From Actinomyces oris (GTDB lineage: Bacteria > Actinomycetota > Actinomycetes > Actinomycetales > Actinomycetaceae), in NCBI RefSeq assembly GCF_001553935.1, contig NZ_CP014232.1:2976001-3040000 (forward strand): 64,000 nt of DNA, given 5' to 3'. The notes under the pieces were generated by a model. The model worked only from the letters and a program-made list of their open reading frames with translations, did not search any database and was not told where the DNA came from. How positions within the stretch are numbered: the first letter of the stretch is position 1; each line of letters opens with the position of its first letter. Made by a program: the position numbers and the translations under genes. Below are positions 45,980 through 56,339 of this stretch, piece after piece.

Positions 45980-46245
45980 CTGTTCCTGTGTTTCGGGTGC
46001 GCCGACAGCCGGCCCGTCAGGGGCGGTTCTTTCGGAAACGACGACGCAGGGGGCAGCATGGGGCGTATAAACCTCGCGGCACTGGGGCGGGCAGGTGCGG
46101 GATCAGACGTACTATCTCAACGCCATTGAGGCCCGAGGGTACCTTGTTCGCCGGGCTCCTGCCTCTCTCACGGTCAGAAACGGCGCCGGCTCCACTGGCA
46201 TGCCCGGGTCAGCGCACTGGCAGGTTCGGCGTTTACGATGGCGCC

Positions 46246-48312
46246 ATGACCGATTCCGCTGAGATCGCACGCCTCAAGGCCGAGGCCGCACAGGCCGCCG
46301 CCGAAGCCGCCGCAGCCAAGGCAGCCGCCGCCCAAGCGGCCCTTGACGCCGCCATCGCCTCCACCCCGGCCTCGGCCGTGGAGCAGGCCGGCGAGCCCCG
46401 CACTACTGACGCACCGGGCGAGCCCGCCGCTCAGGCAGCCGACGCCGCCCCCGTCGCCGAACCGGCTGCCGCCCCGGTTGCACAGCCGGCAGAACAGCCT
46501 GCGGCTGAGCCGGCGGCGGCCGCCGAACCGGTACCGACTGCCGAGCAGCCCCAGGAGCCAGTTCAGGATCCGGCACCCGCGCAGGCCGAGACCGCCGCTT
46601 CGGCCGAGCATGCCTTGGGCAGTCAGGAGGCCGAGGAGGCCGACTACACCGCCCAGGTGCGTTCCGGCTACAGCTTCTCCTCCCCCACCCTGCCGGTGGG
46701 CACCTACCTCGACACGCTCTCGGGGGGCGAGCCCACGGCGGTCAAGGACCTGTCGGTGGGCATCCCGCTGGGACTGCTCAACCGGCACGCGCTGGTGGCC
46801 GGGGCGACCGGAACCGGTAAGACCCGCACGCTCCAGCTCCTGGCCGAGGGGCTGTCCGCCGCCGGTGTCCCGGTGTTCCTGGCCGACGTCAAGGGGGACC
46901 TGACCGGACTGGCCGAGGCCGGAGCCTCCAATGACAAGATCGCCTCCCGCATCGCCTCCACCGGCCAGGACTGGAAGGGCCAGTCCTTCCCCATCGAGCT
47001 GTTCAACCTCGGCGGGTCGGACTCCGGCGCCGGGATCAGCGGCACCCCGATCCGCACGACGGTCACCGAGTTCGGGCCGATCCTGCTCTCGCGGGTCCTG
47101 GGCCTGAACGACACGCAGGCCTCCGCTCTCCAGCTGGTGTTCCACTGGGCGGACAGCCAGGGGCTGGCCCTGCTGGACCTGAAGGACCTGCGCGCCGTCG
47201 TCGACTACCTGACGAACACGGACGCCGGCAAGGAAGAGCTCAAGACCATCGGTGGGGTCTCCGCGGCCACGGCCGGGGTCATCCTGCGGGAGATCGCCGC
47301 CCTGGAGGCGGCCGGCGGTGAGGCCTTCTTCGGTGAGCCGGCGCTCGACGTGCGTGACCTCATGCGGGTCTCCCCCGATGGGCGCGGCATCATCTCCGCC
47401 CTGGAGCTGGCCGACATCCAGTCCCAGGGCACGCTGTTCTCCACCTTCCTCATGTGGCTGCTCGCCGAGCTCTTCGAGACCCTGCCGGAGGTCGGCGACC
47501 CGGACAAGCCCACCATGGTGTTCTTCTTCGACGAGGCGCACCTGCTGTTCTCCGGCGCCTCGAAGGCCTTCCTGGAGGCCGTGGTGCGCACGGTGCGGCT
47601 CATCCGCTCCAAGGGCGTGGGCATCGTCTTCATCACCCAGTCCCCCACGGACGTCCCCGACGAGGTCCTGGCCCAGCTCGGCAGCCGGGTGCAGCACGCG
47701 CTGCGCGCCCACACCCCGGCCGACGCCGCCAACCTCAAGAAGGCGGTCTCCACCTTCCCGGTCAGCCCGGTGGACCTCAGCCGGGTGCTCACGTCGCTGG
47801 GCACCGGCCAGGCCGTCGTCAGCGTGCTGGACGAGAAGGGGCGCCCGGCACCGGTGGCCCCGGTGGTCATCAACGTGCCCGCCGCCGTCATGGGGCCGGC
47901 CCAGGACGGCACCGTCAGCCAGGTGCTGGCCTCCTCACCGCTGAAACCCAAGTACGCCACGAGTGTGGACAACGAGTCCGCCTACGAGCTGCTGGCCCAG
48001 CGGGTCCAGGCCGACGCCGAGGCCGCCGAGGCCGCTCGCGCCGCCGAGCAGGCCGCCAAGGAGCAGGCCAAGGCCGACGCCGCCGCGCAGAAGGCCCTGG
48101 AGAAGGAGGCCGCCCGCCAGGCGGCTCAGCGTCAGAAGGAGGCCGAGCGCCTGGAGCGCGAGGCCGTCAAGGAGGCCCAGCGTCGCCAGCGCGAGGAGGA
48201 GAAGGCTGCCGAGCGCCGCAAGCGGGAGGTCGAGAAGACCATCGGCTCGGTGGGCCGCCAGATCACCCGCGAGATCACGCGCTCCATCTTCGGCACCCTC
48301 AGGCGCCGCTGA
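46246..48312 (+). CDS. YjgR/DUF853-type ATPase with Ala/Pro-rich N-terminus and coiled-coil tail
   Basis: 688 residues from ATG 46246 (a much longer frame upstream is not supported). Residues 1-140 are Ala, Pro and Glu-rich. Then the HerA-like ATPase domain: GATGTGKT (Walker A, 186-193), FLADVKGDLTGLA, and VFFFDEAHLLFSGASKAF (Walker B near 424-433), IRSKGVGIVFITQSPTDVP. The C-terminal 100 residues (AEAARAAEQAAKEQAKADAA and on) are a highly charged coiled coil. DUF853 proteins are DNA-translocase relatives without a fixed role. It faces leuS and is ended by a two-way hairpin. Confidence 0.85.
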   Translation: MTDSAEIARLKAEAAQAAAEAAAAKAAAAQAALDAAIASTPASAVEQAGEPRTTDAPGEPAAQAADAAPVAEPAAAPVAQPAEQPAAEPAAAAEPVPTAEQPQEPVQDPAPAQAETAASAEHALGSQEAEEADYTAQVRSGYSFSSPTLPVGTYLDTLSGGEPTAVKDLSVGIPLGLLNRHALVAGATGTGKTRTLQLLAEGLSAAGVPVFLADVKGDLTGLAEAGASNDKIASRIASTGQDWKGQSFPIELFNLGGSDSGAGISGTPIRTTVTEFGPILLSRVLGLNDTQASALQLVFHWADSQGLALLDLKDLRAVVDYLTNTDAGKEELKTIGGVSAATAGVILREIAALEAAGGEAFFGEPALDVRDLMRVSPDGRGIISALELADIQSQGTLFSTFLMWLLAELFETLPEVGDPDKPTMVFFFDEAHLLFSGASKAFLEAVVRTVRLIRSKGVGIVFITQSPTDVPDEVLAQLGSRVQHALRAHTPADAANLKKAVSTFPVSPVDLSRVLTSLGTGQAVVSVLDEKGRPAPVAPVVINVPAAVMGPAQDGTVSQVLASSPLKPKYATSVDNESAYELLAQRVQADAEAAEAARAAEQAAKEQAKADAAAQKALEKEAARQAAQRQKEAERLEREAVKEAQRRQREEEKAAERRKREVEKTIGSVGRQITREITRSIFGTLRRR

Positions 48313-48334
48313 GAACCGGCTCAAGCTGAGCGAA

Positions 48335-48370
48335 GGGGCTGCACCAACCATCTCGGATTGGTGCAGCCCC
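48335..48370. terminator. Shared hairpin between YjgR and leuS
   Basis: GGGGCTGCACCAA (48335-48347) pairs with TTGGTGCAGCCCC (48358-48370), 13 bp, ten-base loop, between two convergent genes. No strong T-run. Confidence 0.8.
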
Positions 48371-48433
48371 TCGTGCTGCTGCTGGGCTACCGCGGCGCGG
48401 CCGTCAGCGGCGCCGTCGGGGAGCCCGCCGCGG

Positions 48434-51415
48434 TCACTCGGGGACGATGCTCACCAACTTAGGGGCGCGCACGATCACCTTGCGCACGCCGCGCCCGTCC
48501 AGGGTGCGGATGACGCCGGGGGCCTCCAGGGCCAGTTTCTCAAGCTCGGCCTCGGAGATGTCGGGGTCGACTTCGAGGCGGTCGCGGACCTTGCCCTTGA
48601 CCTGGATGACGCAGGTGACCTTCTCGGCGGCCAGCAGCGCCTCGTCGGTCACGACCGGGAAGTCCTCGTGGGCCAGGGAGTGCTCGTGGCCCAGGCGCTT
48701 CCAGATCTCCTCGGCGATGTGCGGGGCCACAGGCGCCGTCATGAGGACGAGGGCCTCGACGGCCTCGCGCGGGACCGCGCTGAGTCCGGTGAGGTGGTTG
48801 TTGAGGACGATGAGCTTGGCGATGGCCGTGTTCAGGCGCATCCCCTCGTAGTCCTCACGCACGCCCACGATCGTCTTGGCCACGAGCCGGCGGGTCTCCT
48901 CGTCGGCGCTCTCCTCGGTCACCGTCAGCTCGCCGGTGGTCTCGTCGATGACGTTGCGCCACAGGCGCTGCAGGAAGCGCTGGCTGCCGGCGACGGCACG
49001 GGTGTCCCACGGGCGGTCGGCGTCCAGCGGTCCCATGCTCATCTCGTAGACGCGGAAGGTGTCTGCGCCGTAGGCCTCGTACATGTCGTCGGGGGTGACG
49101 ATGTTCTTCAGGGACTTGCCCATCTTGCCGTACTCGCGGCGCACGGGCTGCCCCTGCCACAGGTAGCTGGTGGAGCCGTCCTCGGCGGTGACCTCCTCGA
49201 CCTCGTCAGCGGGCACGTACTGGCCGCGGGAGTCGGTGTAGGCGTAGGCCTGGACGTAGCCCTGGTTGAAGAGGCGGTGGTAGGGCTCGGAGGAGGAGAC
49301 GTGGCCCAGGTCGAACAGGACCTTGTGCCAGAAGCGCGCGTAAAGCAGGTGCAGGACGGCGTGCTCGACACCGCCGACGTACAGGTCGGTGCCGCCGGAG
49401 GTGTTGCCGGCCTGGGGGCGCGGCCCCATCCAGTAGGCCTCGTTGGCCGGGTCAACGAGCGCCTTGTCATCGGTGGGGTCGATGTAGCGCATCTCGTACC
49501 AGCACGAGCCGGCCCACTGCGGCATCGTGTTGGTCTCGCGGTAGTACCTCCGGGGGCCGTCGCCCAGGTCGAGCTCGACCTCGACCCACTCGGTGGCCTT
49601 GCCCAGCGGCGGCTCCGGGGAGGAGTCGGCGTCGTCGGGGTCGTAGGAGCGCGGCGAGTAGTCGGTGACCTCGGGCAGCTCGACCGGCAGCATCGACTCG
49701 GGCAGGGCGTGGACGCCGCCGTCCTCGTCCCACACGATCGGGAAGGGCTCGCCCCAGTAGCGCTGGCGGGAGAAGAGCCAGTCGCGCAGGCGGTAGGTGA
49801 CCGCGCCGCGGCCGGCGCCCTTGGCCTCCAGCCAGCCGATCATGGTGGCCTTGGCCTCGTCCTTGCCCATGCCGTTGATGTCCAGGTCGCCCTGGGCGGA
49901 GTTCACGACCACACCGTCACCGGTGTAGGCCTGGGCGCTCAGGTCGACGCCGTGGGGGTCGTCGGCTGGGCCGATGGTCTGGACGATGTCGATGTCGTAC
50001 TTGGTGGCGAAGGCGTAGTCGCGCTCGTCGTGGGCGGGCACGGCCATGATGGCGCCGGTCCCGTAGCCCATGAGGACGTAGTCGGCCACGAAGACCGGCA
50101 CCTTCGCCCCGTTGACGGGGTTGATTCCGAAGAAGCCGGTGAAGACGCCGGTCTTGACCCGGCCCTCGTCGGTGCGGTCGGCGTCCGACGTCGCCGCGGC
50201 CTGGGCGCGGTAGGCGGCCACGGCCTCGGCGGGGGTCGCGTAGCCGCCGGTCCAGGCCTCCTTGGTGCCCTCGGGCCAGGAGGCCGGGACGGTTAGGGCC
50301 GCGGCGTCGTCGGCGATCTGGGCCTCGGTGCGCACCGAGCCGGAGGCCTGCAGACCACCCAGCATGGGGTGCTCGGGGGCCACCACCATGAAGGTGGCGC
50401 CGAAGAGGGTGTCGGGGCGGGTGGTGTAGACGCTCAGCGACGCGTCCTGCTGGTCGCCTTGTCCGGCCCCGGGGACGGTGAAGGTCACCTCGGCGCCTTC
50501 GGAGCGTCCGATCCAGTTGCGCTGCATGAGCTTGACCTTCTCGGGCCAGTCCACGGTGTCCAGGTCTTCAGCGAGGCGGTCGCCGTAGGCGGTGATGCGC
50601 ATCATCCACTGGCGCAGGTTGCGCTTGAAGACCGGGTAGTTGCCCCGCTCGGAGCGGCCCTCGGAGGTGACCTCCTCGTTGGCCAGCACCGTGCCCAGGC
50701 CGGGGCACCAGTTGACGGGGGCGCTGGAGACGTAGGCCAGGCGGAAGGAGTCGACGACCTCGGCCTGCTCGGCGGCGCTCAGGGCGTCCCAGTCGCGGCC
50801 GTCGGGGACGGGGACCTGGCCGGAGGCGAGTTTGTCGCGCAGCTCGGTCACCGGCCGGGCCGCACCCTTGCCGCGGCCGTCGCGGCGCGGGGCCTCGGGG
50901 TCGAACCAGGAGTTGAAGACCTGCAGGAAGATCCACTGGGTCCAGCGCACGTAGTCGACGTCGATCGTGGCCAGGGAGCGGCGCGGGTCGTGGGACAGGC
51001 CCAGGCGGCGCAGCTGGCGGCGCATGTTGGCGATGTTGGCCTCGGTGGAGATGCGCGGGTGCTGGCCAGTGGTGACGGCGTACTGCTCGGCGGGCAGGCC
51101 GAAGGCGTCGTAGCCCATCGTGTACAGGACGTTCCTGCCAGTCATCCGGGTGAAGCGAGCGACGACGTCGGTGGCGATGTAGCCCAGCGGGTGGCCCACG
51201 TGCAGTCCCTTGCCGGAGGGGTAGGGAAACATGTCCAGCAGGAAGAACTTCTCCTTGTCCGCCCCGGGGCCGGCCAGAGCGCCGACGGGGTTGTCGGCGT
51301 TGAAGGTGCCCTCGGCCTCCCAGCGGTCCTGCCAGGCGGTCTCGATGGAGTCCGCCAGCTCCGCCGTGTAGCGGAAGGGGGTGTCGGACTCGACCGGTGC
51401 GGTTCTCTCTGACAT
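48434..51415 (-). CDS. leuS: Leucyl-tRNA synthetase
   Basis: 993 residues. HIGH-type motif HVGH at 72-75 in [17 protein letters not shown], the CP1 editing domain with [20 protein letters not shown], and the KMSKS motif in the form GKMGKSLKN (about 765). C-terminal anticodon and VKGKVRD elements ([14 protein letters not shown]) complete a normal LeuRS; the length is above the usual 860-960 because of insertions in the editing and catalytic linker parts. It charges tRNA-Leu. Alone in its unit. Confidence 0.97.
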   Translation of the reverse strand: MSERTAPVESDTPFRYTAELADSIETAWQDRWEAEGTFNADNPVGALAGPGADKEKFFLLDMFPYPSGKGLHVGHPLGYIATDVVARFTRMTGRNVLYTMGYDAFGLPAEQYAVTTGQHPRISTEANIANMRRQLRRLGLSHDPRRSLATIDVDYVRWTQWIFLQVFNSWFDPEAPRRDGRGKGAARPVTELRDKLASGQVPVPDGRDWDALSAAEQAEVVDSFRLAYVSSAPVNWCPGLGTVLANEEVTSEGRSERGNYPVFKRNLRQWMMRITAYGDRLAEDLDTVDWPEKVKLMQRNWIGRSEGAEVTFTVPGAGQGDQQDASLSVYTTRPDTLFGATFMVVAPEHPMLGGLQASGSVRTEAQIADDAAALTVPASWPEGTKEAWTGGYATPAEAVAAYRAQAAATSDADRTDEGRVKTGVFTGFFGINPVNGAKVPVFVADYVLMGYGTGAIMAVPAHDERDYAFATKYDIDIVQTIGPADDPHGVDLSAQAYTGDGVVVNSAQGDLDINGMGKDEAKATMIGWLEAKGAGRGAVTYRLRDWLFSRQRYWGEPFPIVWDEDGGVHALPESMLPVELPEVTDYSPRSYDPDDADSSPEPPLGKATEWVEVELDLGDGPRRYYRETNTMPQWAGSCWYEMRYIDPTDDKALVDPANEAYWMGPRPQAGNTSGGTDLYVGGVEHAVLHLLYARFWHKVLFDLGHVSSSEPYHRLFNQGYVQAYAYTDSRGQYVPADEVEEVTAEDGSTSYLWQGQPVRREYGKMGKSLKNIVTPDDMYEAYGADTFRVYEMSMGPLDADRPWDTRAVAGSQRFLQRLWRNVIDETTGELTVTEESADEETRRLVAKTIVGVREDYEGMRLNTAIAKLIVLNNHLTGLSAVPREAVEALVLMTAPVAPHIAEEIWKRLGHEHSLAHEDFPVVTDEALLAAEKVTCVIQVKGKVRDRLEVDPDISEAELEKLALEAPGVIRTLDGRGVRKVIVRAPKLVSIVPE

Positions 51416-51664
51416 CGCGGCAGCGCTCTTTTCCTACTCGTGCTTCCTGGTGCTGGGGCACAGCCTATCGCCCGCCAGCAGTGGGGCCCGGCGGCGTCCG
51501 CCCCACGGGCGGGCGAGACCGGTCACGTCGGTGGAGCCCAGCAAGGTTCGAGCGGTCTCGGCGGGCCGTCACACCGGCTCCGAGAGGAGAAGGCGCCGTC
51601 GATAAAGGCGCCAGATATGCGGCTAATCGTTGCTGTTCCAGTGATTCTGGAGCCTGCTTCAGCG

Positions 51665-51708
51665 TGCGGGGAACGGGCACCACTTGCTATACTGTACATA
51701 TGTTCGAA
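51665..51708 (+). promoter_or_regulatory. Leaderless promoter with a LexA-like half-site
   Basis: -10 TATACT at 51688-51693; 17 bases upstream 51665-51670 is TGCGGG, a poor -35. Transcription would begin about base 51700, the A of the ATG, so the mRNA would be leaderless. Over the start codon, AC-ATAT-GTTCGA (51696-51707) contains a perfect right half of the actinobacterial SOS box (TCGAAC-N4-GTTCGA); the left half matches at three of six positions. Confidence 0.5.
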
Positions 51709-54225
51709 GGTGGCGTGCTTCCTCGCGTCCCGACCGGTGGCGCGGTCGGGACGCTGGGTGCGCCTAGCGGGGCCCCCACGTCGGTACCGCAGGTCTCGGC
51801 GGAGGATACGGCCGGCCTGCTGGCATCCCTGGGTGCGGGCGGGACGCTGGCCGGTGTGGTGGAGGAGCTGCTGGCCCGCCTGCTGGTAACTGCCCAGGAC
51901 GCCGACGACGAGGGCTCCACCGCTGATGGGGATGCAGCGCCGCCCCTCTTCACCAAGGAGCCGGGTACTGACGTGGCGCTGGTGGCCGCCTCCGAACAGC
52001 ACCGGACGATGGGCGCGGAGGAGGCAGGCACCTCAGGGCTCATGGCTCTGGGGGCCTCGGGCTTGGGGGAGCTGGCCGCGGCCTGCCGCCGCCTGGCGGC
52101 CTGGGCCACCTGGGGCGAGTCTCTGGCGGCGGCCTGCCTGACCGGGTGCGCTGAGCTGTCGAGTCACCCGGGCCAGTGGGGCCCGCATGGTGAGGTCTTG
52201 CCGGTGGTGGGTTATGAGGAGCGGCGGTTCAATGCCACCTGTCTGCTCTCCGCCCGCCTGGGCATCTCTCGGACTCGGGCCGGTCAGATGGTGGATCACG
52301 GTCGGGCACTCATGAGCACGGGCTTCGCCCCGGTCGAGGCCATGGAGCGCTGCGGGGTCCTGGACTCAGCGAAGGCGTTCCTCGTGACCCGCCGCCTGGA
52401 GGACGTGCCCACTCTGGTGGCGTTGGCGGTCCAGGACAAGGTTCTGCCTCAGGCGCCTAGGCGGAGCGTGTCGCAGGTGGGGAGGGACCTGGAGCGGGCC
52501 CTGATGGAGATCGACCCTGACGGCCACGCTGAGCGGAGCCAGAACAATACCGAGCAGCGGTGTGTGTCGCGCCCCCAGCCTGCAGGAGAGGGCCTCTGCC
52601 AAGTCCGGCTTGTGCTGCCCACCATGGACGCCCTGCTGCTGGACGCCACTCTGGATGCGATCGCCGCTTCGGCGCGGGCCTGCGGCGAGAAGCGCACCCT
52701 GGGTCAGCTGCGAGCCGATGCCATCACCGCGATGACCCTCTCAACACTGCGTACCAGCCAGCAGGCCGCCTACCATATGCCCGCACAAGCCCCCACCACC
52801 CCCGCAAGCACAAATCACGACGGCAGCAGCGGTGGCGACGACGGCACCGACAACGACAATCACGGAGGGTACAGCCTCGGCGGCGGCGTCTGCGGCAGCG
52901 GCATCAGTGCCAGCGGTGATGACCGTATCTGTGGTGGTGGTTTGAGTGAGCCGGGTTCAGTGCTCTCGTCCTCGGTTCCTCTTGAGCCCCCTTCCCCGGG
53001 GCGGCTGCTGCCTGACGGGGTACCTCTGGAAGGGCTCCTGGGCGCTTTGAGCGGCCTGGTGGGATCGAACAGCCCGTGGTGGACCCCTTCGGCCACCGGT
53101 CACCTTCCTCTGCCAGAAGGCATCCACATCAACGTCAACGTCACCGTTCCTCTGAGCAGCCTGGTTGGTCTGGCTCCGCCGGAAGAGGGCCCCACCGGCG
53201 GCGTCAATCCCGGAGGCGGCAGCCCCGGCACCTCATCCGAAGACAACCGGCTCCGGGACGGCATTTCTGGGGGCTGTGGTCCTGGGGACAGCGAGAGCCC
53301 CGACGACCCCCGCTGTCTTGATCCAGGTGGTGCCGGCCCTGGCGAATGCTCCACCGCCGCGCCCGAGCCTCTCAACAGCGCAGACTCCCCGAGCGGCGGG
53401 AGAAATCTGCTCACCCCCGGTGGGAGAAGTCTGCCCGGGCCTAGAGGGAGGAGTCTGCCTGAACTCGCCCCGGTTGCTCCCACCATCCAGCCCACTGCCC
53501 AGCTCGTCTCCCCGTTCTCCGCCACACCAGTAGAGGTCGCTGAGGTGAGGATCGGGGCACGCAGCGCAGCGGTACCGGCCATGACTGCCTGGGCCCTGGC
53601 CGCCGGCGGGACCTGGAGGCGCCTGGTGACCGACCCCGCCAGCGGCACCGTCCTGGACGTCGGCCGCACCAGGTACCGGCCTCCTGTGGGACTTGCGGAC
53701 CTCGTGCGAGCCCGCGACAAAACATGTGTTTTCCCCACCTGCCAGACTCCGGCCTCCCGCTGCGATATCGACCACCTCACCGCATGGAGTCAGGGCGGGA
53801 CCACCAGCCTGGACAACCTCGTGGTGCTCTGTCAGGCCCATCACCGACTCAAGCACACTCCCGGATGGGCACTCACCAGGGACCGTGACAGCGGGGTCTT
53901 GTCTTGGCACACCCCGGACAGGACCGTCTATCGGCGCCACCCGGACGGCACCATCGACCGCCTGCCCCACAAGGTCGGCCCCCACCAGCACCTTGTTCCC
54001 AGCACCGTCGTCCCGGCCGACCTGAGCCAGCAGATCGGCCCTGAGCTCATCGACCGACTCAACACCGCCCTCGACCGTACCCAGCCCAGCAGCGGCAGTG
54101 CCCGCCTCGTGACCCGAGGTCCCCTACCCAGCGAAAAGGCGGGAGACTACGAGACCACCCCTCTTCCGAGGGCCGCCCACTCCTTGGGACTAGCGCCCCT
54201 CATCGACCAAGCCCCACCCTTCTGA
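51700..54225 (+). CDS. DUF222/HNH endonuclease protein (13E12-like)
   Basis: 841 residues from ATG 51700. The first 300 residues include the DUF222 region (RFNATCLLSARLGISRTRAG, VEAMERCGVLDSAKAFLV). A large Gly/Ser/Pro-rich low-complexity segment covers about 355-590, with a short repeated motif at the end (GGRNLLTPGGRSLPGPRGRS). The C-terminal HNH domain lies at about 665-715: DLVRARDKTCVFPTC, CDIDHLTAWSQGG, NLVVLCQAHHRLKH, with the zinc Cys and catalytic His. Similar proteins are repeated many times in actinobacterial genomes and are SOS-induced in mycobacteria. The likely leaderless start and half LexA site fit that. Confidence 0.88.
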   Translation: MFEGGVLPRVPTGGAVGTLGAPSGAPTSVPQVSAEDTAGLLASLGAGGTLAGVVEELLARLLVTAQDADDEGSTADGDAAPPLFTKEPGTDVALVAASEQHRTMGAEEAGTSGLMALGASGLGELAAACRRLAAWATWGESLAAACLTGCAELSSHPGQWGPHGEVLPVVGYEERRFNATCLLSARLGISRTRAGQMVDHGRALMSTGFAPVEAMERCGVLDSAKAFLVTRRLEDVPTLVALAVQDKVLPQAPRRSVSQVGRDLERALMEIDPDGHAERSQNNTEQRCVSRPQPAGEGLCQVRLVLPTMDALLLDATLDAIAASARACGEKRTLGQLRADAITAMTLSTLRTSQQAAYHMPAQAPTTPASTNHDGSSGGDDGTDNDNHGGYSLGGGVCGSGISASGDDRICGGGLSEPGSVLSSSVPLEPPSPGRLLPDGVPLEGLLGALSGLVGSNSPWWTPSATGHLPLPEGIHINVNVTVPLSSLVGLAPPEEGPTGGVNPGGGSPGTSSEDNRLRDGISGGCGPGDSESPDDPRCLDPGGAGPGECSTAAPEPLNSADSPSGGRNLLTPGGRSLPGPRGRSLPELAPVAPTIQPTAQLVSPFSATPVEVAEVRIGARSAAVPAMTAWALAAGGTWRRLVTDPASGTVLDVGRTRYRPPVGLADLVRARDKTCVFPTCQTPASRCDIDHLTAWSQGGTTSLDNLVVLCQAHHRLKHTPGWALTRDRDSGVLSWHTPDRTVYRRHPDGTIDRLPHKVGPHQHLVPSTVVPADLSQQIGPELIDRLNTALDRTQPSSGSARLVTRGPLPSEKAGDYETTPLPRAAHSLGLAPLIDQAPPF

Positions 54226-54251
54226 CGAGGACGAAGCGGGTAGCGTCGGGG

Positions 54252-54698
54252 CTACGCGAGCGCCGCGCTGTCCATCTGCGCGGGTACGAACTCGCCCCAG
54301 CCGTCCTCGACGAGGCCGGCCCGCAGGCGCTCCATGGCAGCATCGAGTTCGGGGGCCTCGGGGTGGCGGGCCGATGAGAAGGACAGGTCCTCCTCGCAGC
54401 GGATCGGCAGCACGTGCAGGTGCAGGTGGTCGACGCCGTAGCCGGCCACGACGAGCCCGGCCCGGGGCGCCTCGAAGACGCGCACCTGTGCAGCTCCAAT
54501 GCGCTTGGCGACCACGGCCAGGTGCGCCACCACGTCATCGGGCGCGTTCACGTAGGAGTCGACCTCGAGCCGTGGGACCACGAGGACGTGCCCATCGGTG
54601 TGCGGCTCAATGGTGGCGAAGGCGACGCAGACCTCGTCCGCCCACACGAAACGGCCGGGGATCTCGCCGGCGATGATCTTGGTGAAAATCGTGCTCAT
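54252..54698 (-). CDS. HIT family protein
   Basis: 148 residues from ATG 54698 (MSTIFTKII); an ATG 12 codons earlier is possible. The histidine triad is GVDHLHLHVLP (about 87-97). The opening IFTKIIAGEIPGRFVWADEV and EPHTDGHVLVVPRLEVD are typical of the Hint/HIT branch. It hydrolyses nucleoside phosphoramidates or dinucleotides. Convergent with the HNH gene. Confidence 0.9.
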   Translation of the reverse strand: MSTIFTKIIAGEIPGRFVWADEVCVAFATIEPHTDGHVLVVPRLEVDSYVNAPDDVVAHLAVVAKRIGAAQVRVFEAPRAGLVVAGYGVDHLHLHVLPIRCEEDLSFSSARHPEAPELDAAMERLRAGLVEDGWGEFVPAQMDSAALA

Positions 54699-54749
54699 GG
54701 CCCCATTGTCCCCCAGCCGGGCCCGGATCCGCACAGGCCCCGCCCCTGG

Positions 54750-55514
54750 TCAGGCCAGCAGCCACAGGGAACCGTCGGGGATGATGGCCTCCAGGGCGCC
54801 ATTGGGCGCTGCGCCGCGCGAGGCGTCGTCGTCCAGCAGGGCGATGACGGTCGCCCGACGGCGGCCACCGCCCTCCACGGCCGGCGCCACCGTGCCCCGA
54901 TCACGGATCCGCACCCGGCTGTCCAGCCCGATGCCGGCCCGCTCCAGGCGGCGCAGCGTCTCGGCGTCGTCCTGAATCCGTCCGACGACGCCGTCGGAGC
55001 CCACCGGCAACGTCTCCAGGCCCACCAGGTCGGGCACGATGAGGCGGCCGTCGGCCGTGGGGATCGGGTCCCCGTGCGGATCACGGGTGGGGTGCCCCAG
55101 GACCACGTCGAGCCTCTCCAGCAGCCGCTCAGAGACGGCGTGCTCGAGCTCCTCGGCCTCAGCATGCACCTCATCCCAGCCGAAGCCGAGCCGAGTGACC
55201 AGGTAGGTCTCCAGGATGCGGTGACGGCGGATCATGCCCATGGCCCGGCGTCGTCCCTCCTCGGAGAGGGTGACGGCCTTGTAGGGCTCGTGGACGAGCA
55301 GTCCCTCCTCCACGAGGCGAGCCACGTTCTCTGAGGCGGTCGAGGGGGCCACCTCCATGCGTTTGGCCAGGCCGGTGACGGAGGCACCCGCACCGCCCCA
55401 CTCGCAGGCGGCCCACACGACCTTGAGGTAGTCCTGCGTGACGGTCGAGTCCCCCGCCACCGAGGATTTCCCACCGGACCCGCTCGGAGCCCGCCGTTCC
55501 TTGGGCGCAGTCAC
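54750..55514 (-). CDS. DtxR-family metal-dependent regulator
   Basis: 254 residues from GTG 55514, which overlaps the VKOR stop (GTGA). The N-terminal winged helix has QDYLKVVWAACEWGG, then SVTGLAKRMEVAPSTASENV and GLLVHEPYKAVTLSEEGRR. The metal/dimer domain includes RRHRILETYLVTRLGFGWDEVHAEAEELEHAVSERLLERLD in parts (RRHRILETYLV, DEVHAEAEELEHAVSE), then GHPTRDPHGDPIPTADG. The C-terminal part (after about 165) may be an SH3-like/FeoA domain. It most resembles manganese or iron-sensing MntR/DtxR proteins. It is coupled to VKOR, suggesting metal- or redox-linked control. Confidence 0.88.
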   Translation of the reverse strand: MTAPKERRAPSGSGGKSSVAGDSTVTQDYLKVVWAACEWGGAGASVTGLAKRMEVAPSTASENVARLVEEGLLVHEPYKAVTLSEEGRRRAMGMIRRHRILETYLVTRLGFGWDEVHAEAEELEHAVSERLLERLDVVLGHPTRDPHGDPIPTADGRLIVPDLVGLETLPVGSDGVVGRIQDDAETLRRLERAGIGLDSRVRIRDRGTVAPAVEGGGRRRATVIALLDDDASRGAAPNGALEAIIPDGSLWLLA

Positions 55515-56245
55515 CCGAAGAGCCTGGCCAGCTGGCCGCCGAAGGCGATGACGATGGTGAGAACCACCGCCAGGTACATCGCCGCCATGATCCACCACCG
55601 GGCCTTGAGCACGTCCAGCGCCAGGTTGTCACGCAGCCCCAGGTGCCCACCGGCCGCGGCCCAGGCCCAGGAGTGGGCCGCCACCGGGATGGTGACGGAC
55701 CAGATGACCATGCAGAAGGGACAGAGCTTGCCGAAGGTCATGATGGACACGGACAGGAACCAGATGACGAAGGCGATCCCACCGAGGCTGCCGGCGCTCA
55801 GCCCCCACCACATCCAGCGCGGCAGGCGCGCGCCGCTGAGCAGCACCATGCCGATCGCGGCCAGGGCCCCGAAGGCGATGGCCCCGACGAAGGAGTTCGG
55901 CACCCCCAGCAGGTTGCCCTGCCACACGTTGAGGGAGTCCCCGCAGGACACCAGGGGGCTGACGTCGCAAACGAGCTCTGCATCCGGGTTGCGCAGCAGG
56001 TCGAGCTGGGCGGTGATGAGCTCCCAGCAGGCGAGGATCCCGATCAGTGCGCACACGGTGAGCAACCAGCCGAATCCCCGCTCGGCCCCGGAGCGCCGCA
56101 GCCAGGCCGGACGCGCGGCTAAGTCCTCGCCGGAATCACGACGGGTGCGTCGGTCAAGCTCTTGAGTGGGGCCAGCGCCCAGGTAGACCTCGAGCTCTTC
56201 CTCACTCATCTCATCGATCTCGGCATCTGTGGGCATGCGCGACAT
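55511..56245 (-). CDS. VKOR-family disulfide oxidoreductase
   Basis: 244 residues from ATG 56245 (GGTGAGGAG upstream). After an acidic N-terminus (1-65) come five membrane segments. The conserved VKOR residues are present: VCDVSPLVSCGDSLNVW (loop Cys pair, Ser), the GIPNSFxG position as GVPNSFVG, and the redox-active LCPFCMV (CxxC, in the fourth or fifth helix). It reoxidises a DsbA-like thiol oxidase using quinone. In oral Actinomyces such a VKOR is known to keep the pilus-assembly oxidase MdbA active. Coupled to the DtxR-family gene. Confidence 0.9.
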   Translation of the reverse strand: MSRMPTDAEIDEMSEEELEVYLGAGPTQELDRRTRRDSGEDLAARPAWLRRSGAERGFGWLLTVCALIGILACWELITAQLDLLRNPDAELVCDVSPLVSCGDSLNVWQGNLLGVPNSFVGAIAFGALAAIGMVLLSGARLPRWMWWGLSAGSLGGIAFVIWFLSVSIMTFGKLCPFCMVIWSVTIPVAAHSWAWAAAGGHLGLRDNLALDVLKARWWIMAAMYLAVVLTIVIAFGGQLARLFG

Positions 56246-56339
56246 CGTCAGTCTCCTCACCAGTGGTGCGTCAGCAGTTCTTCTGGGTGTCGTGGGCTTA
56301 TCAGGACGAGAGCGTATGCCACACACGGCCACCTGTGCC

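Noticed and set aside
46174..47712. 512-residue minus-strand frame
   Set aside because: Antisense to the YjgR-type ATPase gene; Gly-rich shadow.
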